Shown: positions 7,999 through 13,952 of the stretch, one piece after another | How positions within the stretch are numbered: the first letter of the stretch is position 1 | Layout of the letters: every line of letters begins with the position of its first letter | Assembly (NCBI GenBank): GCA_030527385.1 | Contig: JAUNAY010000017.1 | Coordinates: forward strand, 1-14,021 | Direction: 5' to 3' | Source: Fusobacterium sp. | GTDB taxonomy: Bacteria; Fusobacteriota; Fusobacteriia; Fusobacteriales; Fusobacteriaceae | DNA: 14,021 nucleotides | The notes under the pieces: generated by a model | The model's input: the letters and a program-made list of their open reading frames with translations, nothing else | Database searches by the model: none | What the model was told of the DNA's origin: nothing | Position numbers and translations under genes: made by a program

Positions 7999-8067
7999 AA
8001 AACCTCCTAATATATATTTATTATTAAAATTATTCAAAACTTTTTTAATTTTCTTTTATTTTTAGAT

Positions 8068-8119
8068 AAAAAAAAGACTTCCGATATAGAGAATATAAAA
8101 ACTCTATATCAAAAGTCTT
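8068..8119 (-). terminator. Riboswitch expression-platform terminator
   Basis: Minus-strand RNA forms a long hairpin. AAGACTT (8119-8113) pairs with AAGTCTT (8080-8074), a 2 by 2 mismatch follows, then GATATAGAG (8110-8102) pairs with CTCTATATC (8091-8083), with a 10 nt loop. Eight U residues follow (8075-8068). Its 5' strand overlaps the 3' strand of aptamer helix P1, so aptamer folding and termination are mutually exclusive. It lies 70 nt upstream of the ATPase start. Confidence 0.9.
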
Positions 8120-8199
8120 GTTACCATCTAGGTATATAGTACCAGAGAGCCCGTGGCTTCGTGATGTTGATACTATAATTTTCAACTACTCCCCTTTAA
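8112..8199 (-). promoter_or_regulatory. yybP-ykoY manganese riboswitch aptamer
   Basis: Minus-strand RNA begins AAAGGGGAGTAG (8197-8186), the hallmark 5' strand of yybP-ykoY RNAs, and ends with AACAAGACTTTT (8123-8112), matching the AGCAAGACCUUU-like 3' strand. P1 forms between the terminal AAAG and CUUU. Between them lie the ATCAACATCACG segment (8173-8162), which matches the conserved GUCAACAU region, a G/C-rich stretch GCCACGGGC (8157-8149), and a small GGTA/TACC hairpin (about 8143-8131). Known members bind Mn2+ across two docked loops. Because P1 competes with the terminator 5' strand, Mn2+ binding should allow read-through into the ATPase gene (an ON switch). Identification is from memory of the consensus, not a covariance-model search. 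Confidence 0.9.
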
Positions 8200-8209
8200 T
8201 ATATTTGAT

Positions 8210-8238
8210 ATAATATATTAAATTATAAATTTTGTCAA
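8210..8238 (-). promoter_or_regulatory. Promoter of the riboswitch/ATPase transcript
   Basis: On the minus strand a perfect -35 TTGACA (8238-8233) and TATTAT (8215-8210) are separated by 17 nt. Predicted transcription start is near 8203, a few nucleotides before the aptamer's AAAGGGGAG. The promoter lies immediately downstream of the pyrE stop codon. Confidence 0.75.
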
Positions 8239-8254
8239 TAAAATTTTTTAAATC

Positions 8255-8878
8255 TTATCTTCCCCAAGTATCTGTATTCTTATTCCAAGATGAAGCGATT
8301 TCTGCTTCTTCTTCTGTAAGATATTTTTCTTCTCTAGCTAATTCTAATAAAGCTGTGAAGTTTGATAATGATTCCCAAGGGATATTATTTGCTGCAAAGT
8401 TTTTAAATGCTTTTTCAAATTCATAAGAGAATATTGAAATAACTTCTACTGATGCAGCCCCTTCATTTCTAGCAGCTTCTACTGCTTTTATTGAGCTTCC
8501 TCCAGTTGAAATAAGATCTTCTATTACAATTACTCTTTTACCTGTAAAATCTGCTCCTTCTATTTGTCTTCCAGCACCGTGATCTTTCTTTTCTCCTCTG
8601 ATATAACTCATTGGTTTATTCATTTCAGCAGCTATAAATGCAGCCCAAGGAATTCCAGCTGTAGCTGTTCCTGCCACTACATCAAATTCTTTTTCAGAAA
8701 GTTTTTCTACAAAAGCATCTACAACTACTTTTCTTTCTGCTGGGTATCCTATCATTTTTCTGTTGTCACAATAGATTGGACTTTTTATTCCTGATACAAA
8801 TGTAAATGGTTCTTTTACGTTTAATTTAACTGCTCCTGTTCCTAATAATGATTTTGCGATATCTTTTGCTCTACTCAT
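8255..8878 (-). CDS. pyrE: Orotate phosphoribosyltransferase
   Basis: Transfers phosphoribose from PRPP to orotate, giving OMP; fifth step of UMP synthesis, cytoplasmic homodimer. At 207 residues it is the normal bacterial length. It shows the orotate-binding FVSGIKSPIYCDNR segment (27-40), the flexible catalytic loop with RGEKKDHGAGRQIEG (94-108) including K97/K98, H100 and R104, and the PRPP-binding motif VIVIEDLISTGGSS (116-129) with E120-D121. The ATG overlaps the pyrC 3' end by 8 nt, with GGAGGG about 13 nt upstream inside pyrC, which suggests translational coupling. It is the last gene of the pyr operon. No convincing intrinsic terminator follows before the manganese riboswitch promoter. 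Confidence 0.95.
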   Translation of the reverse strand: MSRAKDIAKSLLGTGAVKLNVKEPFTFVSGIKSPIYCDNRKMIGYPAERKVVVDAFVEKLSEKEFDVVAGTATAGIPWAAFIAAEMNKPMSYIRGEKKDHGAGRQIEGADFTGKRVIVIEDLISTGGSSIKAVEAARNEGAASVEVISIFSYEFEKAFKNFAANNIPWESLSNFTALLELAREEKYLTEEEAEIASSWNKNTDTWGR

Positions 8879-10088
8879 AATATTTTACTTCCCTCCCGTG
8901 TATTCCATTAAAATTACCTTTATTATATACTACCTCTCCTCTTAAGATAGTTGTAAGCACTCTTCCACCTCTTGTACAATTTTCATAAGGTGTCCAATTA
9001 GCTTTTGTTATTACCTTATCATCTTTTATTGGAGAATTATCATTTATATCAATTATAACCAAATCTCCATCATATCCAACTGCTATATCCCCTTTATTTT
9101 TTATTCCAAAGATTTTAGCAGGATTTTTACACATAACTTCTATCAATCTTTCAAAAGTTATTCTATTTTCTTTTACTCCATTTAACATCATTTCTAGTGA
9201 ATTTTCTACACTTGGAACTCCATAAGTAAGTTTAGCAAGTTTTTCTTCTATTAAATGTGGAGCGTGATCTGTTCCAATACTATCTAATGTTCCATCTGCT
9301 AAGGCTTGCCAAAGAGCTTCATTATCAGATTTTTCTTTTAATTCTGGTTTCATTCTTAAAAGCATTTTGCTTCTTTCAGTTTTATTTACATCATCAACAT
9401 TTAAAAATAGGTGATGTGGTGTTACCTCTCCAAAAACTTTTACTCCTTCAGCTTTTGCTTTTCTAAGAAGTTCTATCTCGGTAGCTTTAGAAAGATGACA
9501 TAGATATAGTTCTTTATTATATTTTTTACAAAACTCTATGGCTTTCTCTACCATTCCCTCTTCTGCGTGAACAGAGATGATTTTAGATTCTCTAAAAATA
9601 TTTTCTACAACTTTTTCATTTTCTATAAGCATATCTCCAGTCGACATATTTAAAAATATTTTTGTTGAAGCTACTTTATTTAATACTTTTTTTATCTCTT
9701 CACTATTATCTTTTTTGCTTCCACCAAAGTGAAAACCATAATCTATATATGATCTTCCCTTCATCATTTCCTTTTTATCTAACAGAGCTTTTTCTGTCAC
9801 TGTCACAGGAATAGTATTTGGCATATCTATAAAAGTAGTTACCCCACCTCTAGCACACGCCTTACTTCCAGAAGTGAAATCCTCTTTATGTGTAAGTCCT
9901 GGATCTCTCATATGTGTGTGAACATCTATTATACCAGGAAGAACATAGTTTGATTTTGCATCTACTACATTATTATCCTCTGTTGTTATATTTTCATCTA
10001 TTTTTGTAATAACTCCATTTTCTATAAGAATATCTCTTATTACCTCTTGATTATCTTTTACTACTAGTCTACAATTTTTAACTAGCAT
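8871..10088 (-). CDS. pyrC: Dihydroorotase (amidohydrolase superfamily)
   Basis: Cyclises carbamoyl-aspartate to dihydroorotate, third pathway step. At 405 residues it belongs to the longer dihydroorotase/allantoinase-like class rather than the roughly 345-residue E. coli PyrC type. Metal ligands are visible: H57 and H59 in DVHTHMRDPG, candidate carboxylated K143 in TKIFLNMSTG, H174 in SVHAEE, H198 in LCHLS, and catalytic D274 in IGTDHAPH. The dihydroorotate-recognising RDPG (61-64) and N91 in DMPNT follow the dihydroorotase pattern, and the location between pyrF and pyrE supports this over allantoinase or hydantoinase. The start codon overlaps the pyrF stop by 7 nt (ATGCTAG), a coupling arrangement; no strong separate ribosome binding site is needed. 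Confidence 0.93.
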   Translation of the reverse strand: MLVKNCRLVVKDNQEVIRDILIENGVITKIDENITTEDNNVVDAKSNYVLPGIIDVHTHMRDPGLTHKEDFTSGSKACARGGVTTFIDMPNTIPVTVTEKALLDKKEMMKGRSYIDYGFHFGGSKKDNSEEIKKVLNKVASTKIFLNMSTGDMLIENEKVVENIFRESKIISVHAEEGMVEKAIEFCKKYNKELYLCHLSKATEIELLRKAKAEGVKVFGEVTPHHLFLNVDDVNKTERSKMLLRMKPELKEKSDNEALWQALADGTLDSIGTDHAPHLIEEKLAKLTYGVPSVENSLEMMLNGVKENRITFERLIEVMCKNPAKIFGIKNKGDIAVGYDGDLVIIDINDNSPIKDDKVITKANWTPYENCTRGGRVLTTILRGEVVYNKGNFNGIHGREVKYYE

Positions 10089-10810
10089 AGTCCAGCCTCT
10101 TTCATTCCTTCTTCAATTTCTTGAGCTACTAATCTAGCTGCATTTGCTGGATCTTCATTTTTAGTAATAGGTCTTCCTACTACTAAGTAATCACACCCAT
10201 TCATTATTGCATCTTTTGGAGTCATTATTCTTTCTTGATCATTTGTTGCTGACCATCTTGGTCTTACTCCTGGACATACAGTTTTAAAGTTAGATCCACA
10301 AGCTTCTTTTATTAATTTAGCTTCCCACGGAGAACATACAACTCCATCAAGTCCAGATTCTTTTCCTAATTTTGCCCAGTTTAAAGCTAGTTCAGATAGT
10401 GATAGTGTAGATTTAAAAGTTTCTTCTACATCTGCTGCTGATAAACTTGTAAGTACAGTAACTCCAATTACTACATTGTTAGGATTTATTTTTTTTACCT
10501 CTTCAACAACTTTTGACATCATTTTTCTTCCACCACTTGCGTGTACGTTAAACATAAATACATCTTGTTTTGCAGCAAAAACTGAAGCCATTGCTGTTGT
10601 ATTTGGAATATCGTGGAATTTTAAATCAAGAAATATTTTTTTTCCTTTACTTCTTAAGTATTCTATCATTTCTCCTTTTGAATTAAGGAAAAGCTCTAAC
10701 CCAACTTTATAAAAAGTAGCTCCATCTCCAATTTTTTCTACTAATTCTTTTGCTGCTTCCATTGTAGGAAAATCCAAAGCTATTATCATTCTATCTTTTG
10801 CGTTATTCAT
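10082..10810 (-). CDS. pyrF: Orotidine 5'-phosphate decarboxylase
   Basis: Decarboxylates OMP to UMP, the last step of the pathway. The 242-residue length and TIM-barrel pattern fit the bacterial PyrF type I family. MIIALDFPT (8-16) forms the first strand, K35 lies in FYKVGLELF, and the catalytic Asp-Lys-Asp array is in FLDLKFHDIPNT (D62, K64, D67). VCPGVRP near residue 190 and the C-terminal VVGRPI segment form the phosphate-binding region. The start follows AGGAGG by 6 nt. It lies 28 nt after pyrD, and its stop codon is embedded in the pyrC start. Confidence 0.95.
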   Translation of the reverse strand: MNNAKDRMIIALDFPTMEAAKELVEKIGDGATFYKVGLELFLNSKGEMIEYLRSKGKKIFLDLKFHDIPNTTAMASVFAAKQDVFMFNVHASGGRKMMSKVVEEVKKINPNNVVIGVTVLTSLSAADVEETFKSTLSLSELALNWAKLGKESGLDGVVCSPWEAKLIKEACGSNFKTVCPGVRPRWSATNDQERIMTPKDAIMNGCDYLVVGRPITKNEDPANAARLVAQEIEEGMKEAGLC

Positions 10811-10838
10811 TCTTTCCTCCTAAAATTTTATATTTTAA

Positions 10839-11756
10839 TTATCTATGTGCAATTCCAACTAATTCACTAATATTTTCTATTCCATTTTCTTCACAATATT
10901 TTTGTAATCCTTCAGCTACTTCTACTGGTAACATTGGATTTGAGAAAATTCCTGTTCCAAGTGATACCATTGAAGCTCCTGCCATTATAAACTCAAGAGC
11001 ATCTTCAACACTTGAAATTCCTCCCATTCCAATAATAGGAATATTTACTGCTTTATATACTTGATATACCATTCTTACTGCAACTGGTTTTACAGCTGGT
11101 CCAGAAAATCCTCCAAATGTATTTCCTAAAAGAGGTTTTTTAGTTTTAAGATCAATTACCATACCCAAAAGAGTATTGATAAGTGATACTGCATCTGCTC
11201 CATTTTCCTCAACTATTTTTGCTATTCCAGCTATATCTGTTACATTTGGTGAAAGTTTTACTACTAAAGGTTTAGTTGTAACTTTTCTTACCTCTCTTGT
11301 AACTCTTGCTGCAACTTCTGGATTTGCTCCAAATGCCATTCCACCATCTTTTACATTTGGACAAGAGATATTTAATTCTAATATAGCTATCTCTTTTATT
11401 TTGTCAGCTCTTTTTGCTATTTCTACATACTCTTCTACTGTTTTTCCATTTATATTTGCAATTATATTTGTTGTTATCCCAGCTTTTTTCATTTCTGGAA
11501 GAATATGTGATTCAAAATATTCAATTCCTGGATTTTCTAATCCTACACAGTTTAACATTCCAGCTGGAGTTTCAGCTATTCTTGTCCCATAGTTTCCATC
11601 TCTTGGCTCTAATGTTAAACCTTTTATTCCTATTCCACCTAATATATTAGGATCAAAATAGTCTCTATATTCAAGTCCAAATCCAAAGCATCCTGAAGAT
11701 GTAACTATTGGATTTTTAAAATCTACTCCTAAAAATTTAGTTTGTAATCTGTTCAT
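10839..11756 (-). CDS. pyrD: Dihydroorotate dehydrogenase class 1B, catalytic (FMN) subunit
   Basis: Oxidises dihydroorotate to orotate with FMN. At 305 residues it is a cytosolic class 1 enzyme and lacks the N-terminal membrane helix of class 2 enzymes. The catalytic base is cysteine C132 in NISCPNV, as in class 1; class 2 enzymes use serine. Other landmarks are TSSGCFGFG (19-27), LNCVGLENPG (68-77), VKLSPNV near 167 and the FMN-phosphate GMGGISS near 243. The adjacent pyrK identifies it as class 1B, so electrons should pass through PyrK FAD and [2Fe-2S] to NAD+, suiting an anaerobe. GGAGGAAG lies 4-5 nt before the ATG; the gap to pyrK is 23 nt. Confidence 0.95.
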   Translation of the reverse strand: MNRLQTKFLGVDFKNPIVTSSGCFGFGLEYRDYFDPNILGGIGIKGLTLEPRDGNYGTRIAETPAGMLNCVGLENPGIEYFESHILPEMKKAGITTNIIANINGKTVEEYVEIAKRADKIKEIAILELNISCPNVKDGGMAFGANPEVAARVTREVRKVTTKPLVVKLSPNVTDIAGIAKIVEENGADAVSLINTLLGMVIDLKTKKPLLGNTFGGFSGPAVKPVAVRMVYQVYKAVNIPIIGMGGISSVEDALEFIMAGASMVSLGTGIFSNPMLPVEVAEGLQKYCEENGIENISELVGIAHR

Positions 11757-11779
11757 TTTCTTCCTCCAAAATCCTCTAA

Positions 11780-12586
11780 TTAATTACCACAACAAGTTTC
11801 TGTTCTTTCAACAACTGGATCTAAATCTACTATTGTTTCAGCTTTAAATACAGGTCCATCGTGACAAACTTTTTTCATTCCAGCTTTAGTTTTTATAGAA
11901 CAACCTACGCAAGCTTTCACTCCACACGCCATTCTTTCCTCAAGAGAAATTTCACATTCTGTATTGTATTTACTAGATGTTTTTGCCACAGCTTCCATCA
12001 TCTTATGAGGTCCACAAGTAAATACCATATCAAATTTTTTATTTTGCATTAATTCTTCCATTTTTACTATAACATTTCCCTTAGTTCCAGCTGTTCCATC
12101 ATCTGTTGTTATATGTAAATCTACTCCATCTAATTTAAAGTTTGAAAGAATTTCAACAGCTTCAGCATTTCTTCCACCTGCTATAAATGTAACTTTATTT
12201 TTTTTGCTAAGAACTTCTATTAATAGTTTCATTGGAGCCATTCCCATTCCTCCACCAACTACCATAAGTTCTTTCCCTTCCATTTCAGTAGAAAATCCGT
12301 GTCCTAATGGTCCTTGAATATTTATTGTTTCTCCTGCTTTCATTTGAGCAAACTCTTTTGTTCCTCCACCTTTTACCTCATAGTAAAATTCTAACTCTTT
12401 TTTTTCTTTATCTGCATAATGTAAACTTATTGGTCTTCTTAAAGAATATATTCTATTTTCACATTTTAACATAAAAAACTGCCCAGCTTTTGAAGCTTCC
12501 ACAGCTTTTTCTGATTTTAATCTCATTAAATAATTTTGTCCCGCAATATGTCTATTTTCTAAAATTAAACAATCTTCTAAAAACAT
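11780..12586 (-). CDS. pyrK: Dihydroorotate dehydrogenase electron-transfer subunit (FAD, [2Fe-2S])
   Basis: Partner of PyrD in the class 1B heterotetramer, passing electrons from PyrD FMN to NAD+. Its 268 residues match the family. The order is a ferredoxin-reductase-like FAD domain with RRPISLH (50-56) and GPLGHGF (92-98), an NAD domain with GGGMGMAPM (111-119) and TCGPHKM near 196, then the [2Fe-2S] cluster cysteines C221, C226, C229 and C241 in the canonical C-x4-C-x2-C-x11-C arrangement. The protein ends ERTETCCGN with two extra adjacent cysteines (C265, C266) that are not needed for the known cluster. The start follows GGGAGGAAAA. It lies 27 nt after pyrB and 23 nt before pyrD. Confidence 0.94.
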   Translation of the reverse strand: MFLEDCLILENRHIAGQNYLMRLKSEKAVEASKAGQFFMLKCENRIYSLRRPISLHYADKEKKELEFYYEVKGGGTKEFAQMKAGETINIQGPLGHGFSTEMEGKELMVVGGGMGMAPMKLLIEVLSKKNKVTFIAGGRNAEAVEILSNFKLDGVDLHITTDDGTAGTKGNVIVKMEELMQNKKFDMVFTCGPHKMMEAVAKTSSKYNTECEISLEERMACGVKACVGCSIKTKAGMKKVCHDGPVFKAETIVDLDPVVERTETCCGN

Positions 12587-12613
12587 TTTTCCTCCCAGTG
12601 TTTTCTATATAAT

Positions 12614-13678
12614 TTATTTTATCTCTTTTCCACAGTAATAGCAGAATTTTCCATATTCTTTTACTATAACTTTATTTTTTGTTACCTCTGAATTTGTAAC
12701 ACATTTTGGATTTGAACAAACTGGTTTATCATTTTCTATTACATTTTCTTCCTCTTTTGTAATAGCTTTTGATTCCTTTGCTCCTAATGCAAGAGCATAC
12801 ATTGCTTGTCTTACAGGAACACCATTTGCAGCTTGTTTAAAATATAGTGCGTGTTTTGTATCGTCTAAATCAACATCAATCTCATCAACTCTTGGAAGTG
12901 GGTGAAGTACGATCATATGATCTTGGCATTTTCCAACTATTGTCTCTTTAGAAATATTATAAACTCCTTTTACTTTTTCATAATCATCAAGGTTTTCAAA
13001 TCTTTCTTTTTGAATTCTTGTCATATATAACACATCAATATCCTTTAAAATTGGTTCATATTCTGAACAAAGATGATATTTCATACCTTTTTCATCTAAC
13101 TCTTTTGTTATATATTCAGGAATTTGAATTAAATCTGGAGCTACAAAATAAAACTCTCCATTAAACATTTCTAGTGCTTTAGTTAATGAGTGAACTGTTC
13201 TTCCATATTTTAAATCTCCAACAAAAGCTATCTTTACTCCCTCTATTTTTCCAAGCTCTTGTCTTATTGTAAATAGATCTAATAATGTTTGACTTGGATG
13301 TTCGTTAGCTCCATCTCCAGCATTGATAACTGGATTTTTAGAGATTTCGGCAGCAAACTTTGGTCCACCTTCAATATTGTGTCTCATTACTATCACATCT
13401 GAATAAGCTTCTACCATTTTTACAGTATCTCTTAAAGATTCTCCCTTTGTTACAGAAGTTGCTCCTGGAGAGTCAAATCCTAATACTTTTCCACCTATTC
13501 TCATAGCTGCTGAAGTAAATGAAAGTCTTGTTCTTGTTGATGGTTCAAAGAATAGAGTTGCCGCTATCTTTTTATCTATTAGGTCGTCTTGAGGATTCTT
13601 AGAAAGTTCTTCTGCTAAGTCTAATACTTCTAAAATCTCCTCTTTAGTCATATCTTTTATTCCTATAAAATCTTTCAT
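12614..13678 (-). CDS. pyrB: Aspartate carbamoyltransferase with C-terminal PyrI-like zinc domain
   Basis: Condenses carbamoyl phosphate with aspartate, the committed pyrimidine step. Residues 1-305 are a complete catalytic chain: FFEPSTRTR (43-51), K78 of the 80s-type loop VTKGESLRD, HPSQTLLD (127-134), R221 and Q223 in MTRIQKERF, and LHPLPRVDE (258-266). These resemble the E. coli-type chain that works with PyrI. The protein is about 45 residues longer than a plain PyrB. The extra tail contains C321-x4-C326 (CSNPKC) and C346-x2-C349 (CYYC), the pattern of the zinc domain of the regulatory chain PyrI, but the PyrI nucleotide-binding domain is absent. It is the first gene of the operon, with AGGAGG about 7 nt upstream of the ATG, behind the leader-peptide attenuator. 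Allosteric control by nucleotides therefore seems unlikely unless a separate PyrI exists elsewhere. Confidence 0.94.
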   Translation of the reverse strand: MKDFIGIKDMTKEEILEVLDLAEELSKNPQDDLIDKKIAATLFFEPSTRTRLSFTSAAMRIGGKVLGFDSPGATSVTKGESLRDTVKMVEAYSDVIVMRHNIEGGPKFAAEISKNPVINAGDGANEHPSQTLLDLFTIRQELGKIEGVKIAFVGDLKYGRTVHSLTKALEMFNGEFYFVAPDLIQIPEYITKELDEKGMKYHLCSEYEPILKDIDVLYMTRIQKERFENLDDYEKVKGVYNISKETIVGKCQDHMIVLHPLPRVDEIDVDLDDTKHALYFKQAANGVPVRQAMYALALGAKESKAITKEEENVIENDKPVCSNPKCVTNSEVTKNKVIVKEYGKFCYYCGKEIK

Positions 13679-13707
13679 AAATGTATCCTCCTAGAAATTA
13701 AAATTTA

Positions 13708-13754
13708 TAAAAAAAGGAATGACAACCATAAAATACTATGGCTTACATTCCTTT
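13708..13754 (-). terminator. pyr operon attenuator (intrinsic terminator overlapping the leader ORF)
   Basis: Minus-strand RNA pairs AAAGGAATG (13754-13746) with CATTCCTTT (13721-13713), plus an upper CCATA/TATGG stem (13741-13737 with 13730-13726). Seven U residues run from 13715 to 13709, three of them also closing the stem. The leader-ORF stop codon (13738-13736) lies at the top of this hairpin, and the 5' half is translated. A ribosome reaching the stop would block the hairpin. It precedes pyrB by about 30 nt and no other gene ends here, so it functions as an attenuator rather than an end-of-gene terminator. Confidence 0.88.
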
Positions 13755-13873
13755 AAATTACAACCAAATAAAAAATTAAATAATTTACAACTAAAAAAAT
13801 CATAAAAACTAGAAAAATAAAAGAAATAAGAGCTATAAGTAAGTATATCTAATTTTTGATTAAATATCTTCAT
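13736..13873 (-). CDS. Putative pyr operon leader peptide, 45 residues
   Basis: ATG (13873-13871) is preceded by a full AGGAGG (13887-13882) 8 nt upstream, stronger than many real genes here. The frame runs 45 codons to TAG at 13738-13736. The product starts MKIFNQKLDI and is rich in aromatics: 10 Phe and 4 Tyr, mostly between residues 13 and 36, ending NLKECKP. The RNA encoding this section is extremely U-rich, with runs of 7 U (13799-13793) and 6 U (13775-13770), suitable UTP-sensitive pause sites just before the terminator hairpin. Length, position and overlap with the attenuator match the 44-codon pyrL leader of E. coli pyrBI, though I see no clear sequence similarity. The peptide itself probably has no function; its translation is the signal. 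Translation in vivo is inferred. Confidence 0.75.
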   Translation of the reverse strand: MKIFNQKLDILTYSSYFFYFSSFYDFFSCKLFNFLFGCNLKECKP

Positions 13874-13910
13874 AAATTCTTACCTCCTAACATTTTTCTA
13901 TATCTTGATT

Positions 13911-13939
13911 ATGTTATCATATTTTATAAAAAAATTCAA
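13911..13939 (-). promoter_or_regulatory. Promoter of the pyr operon
   Basis: On the minus strand TTGAAT (13939-13934) and TAACAT (13916-13911) are 17 nt apart, with a TGn extension (TGATAACAT, 13919-13911). Transcription start is expected near 13904, giving about 30 nt before the leader ATG and about 195 nt before the attenuator end. It starts only 13 nt after the preceding gene's stop codon. Confidence 0.6.
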
Positions 13940-13952
13940 GATAAAAATTCAA

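Noticed and set aside
7999..8037. Longer ATPase start at 8037 adding 13 residues
   Set aside because: No ribosome binding site precedes 8037, whereas AGGAGG sits 6 nt before the ATG at 7998 and lies inside the would-be extension. The extra residues are Asn-rich and unlike the family N-terminus.
8871..10088. Allantoinase or hydantoinase instead of dihydroorotase
   Set aside because: The fold is shared, but the RDPG segment after HxH and the position between pyrF and pyrE fit dihydroorotase.
11176..11592. 138-codon plus-strand ORF opposite pyrD
   Set aside because: It lies entirely inside pyrD, whose catalytic motifs are intact on the minus strand, has no ribosome binding site, and its composition is what the complement of AT-rich coding DNA yields.
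13736..13873. Leader ORF as a phenylalanine- or tyrosine-sensing attenuator
   Set aside because: The genes controlled make UMP, not aromatic amino acids. The Phe/Tyr richness follows from U-rich RNA, and there is a single hairpin without the alternative anti-terminator pairs of amino acid attenuators.
13679..13910. PyrR-dependent attenuation or a T-box/riboswitch in the pyr leader
   Set aside because: No sequence resembling the conserved PyrR-binding loop, no T-box sequence and no second anti-terminator hairpin are visible. The only strong structure is the terminator, and it overlaps the ORF.
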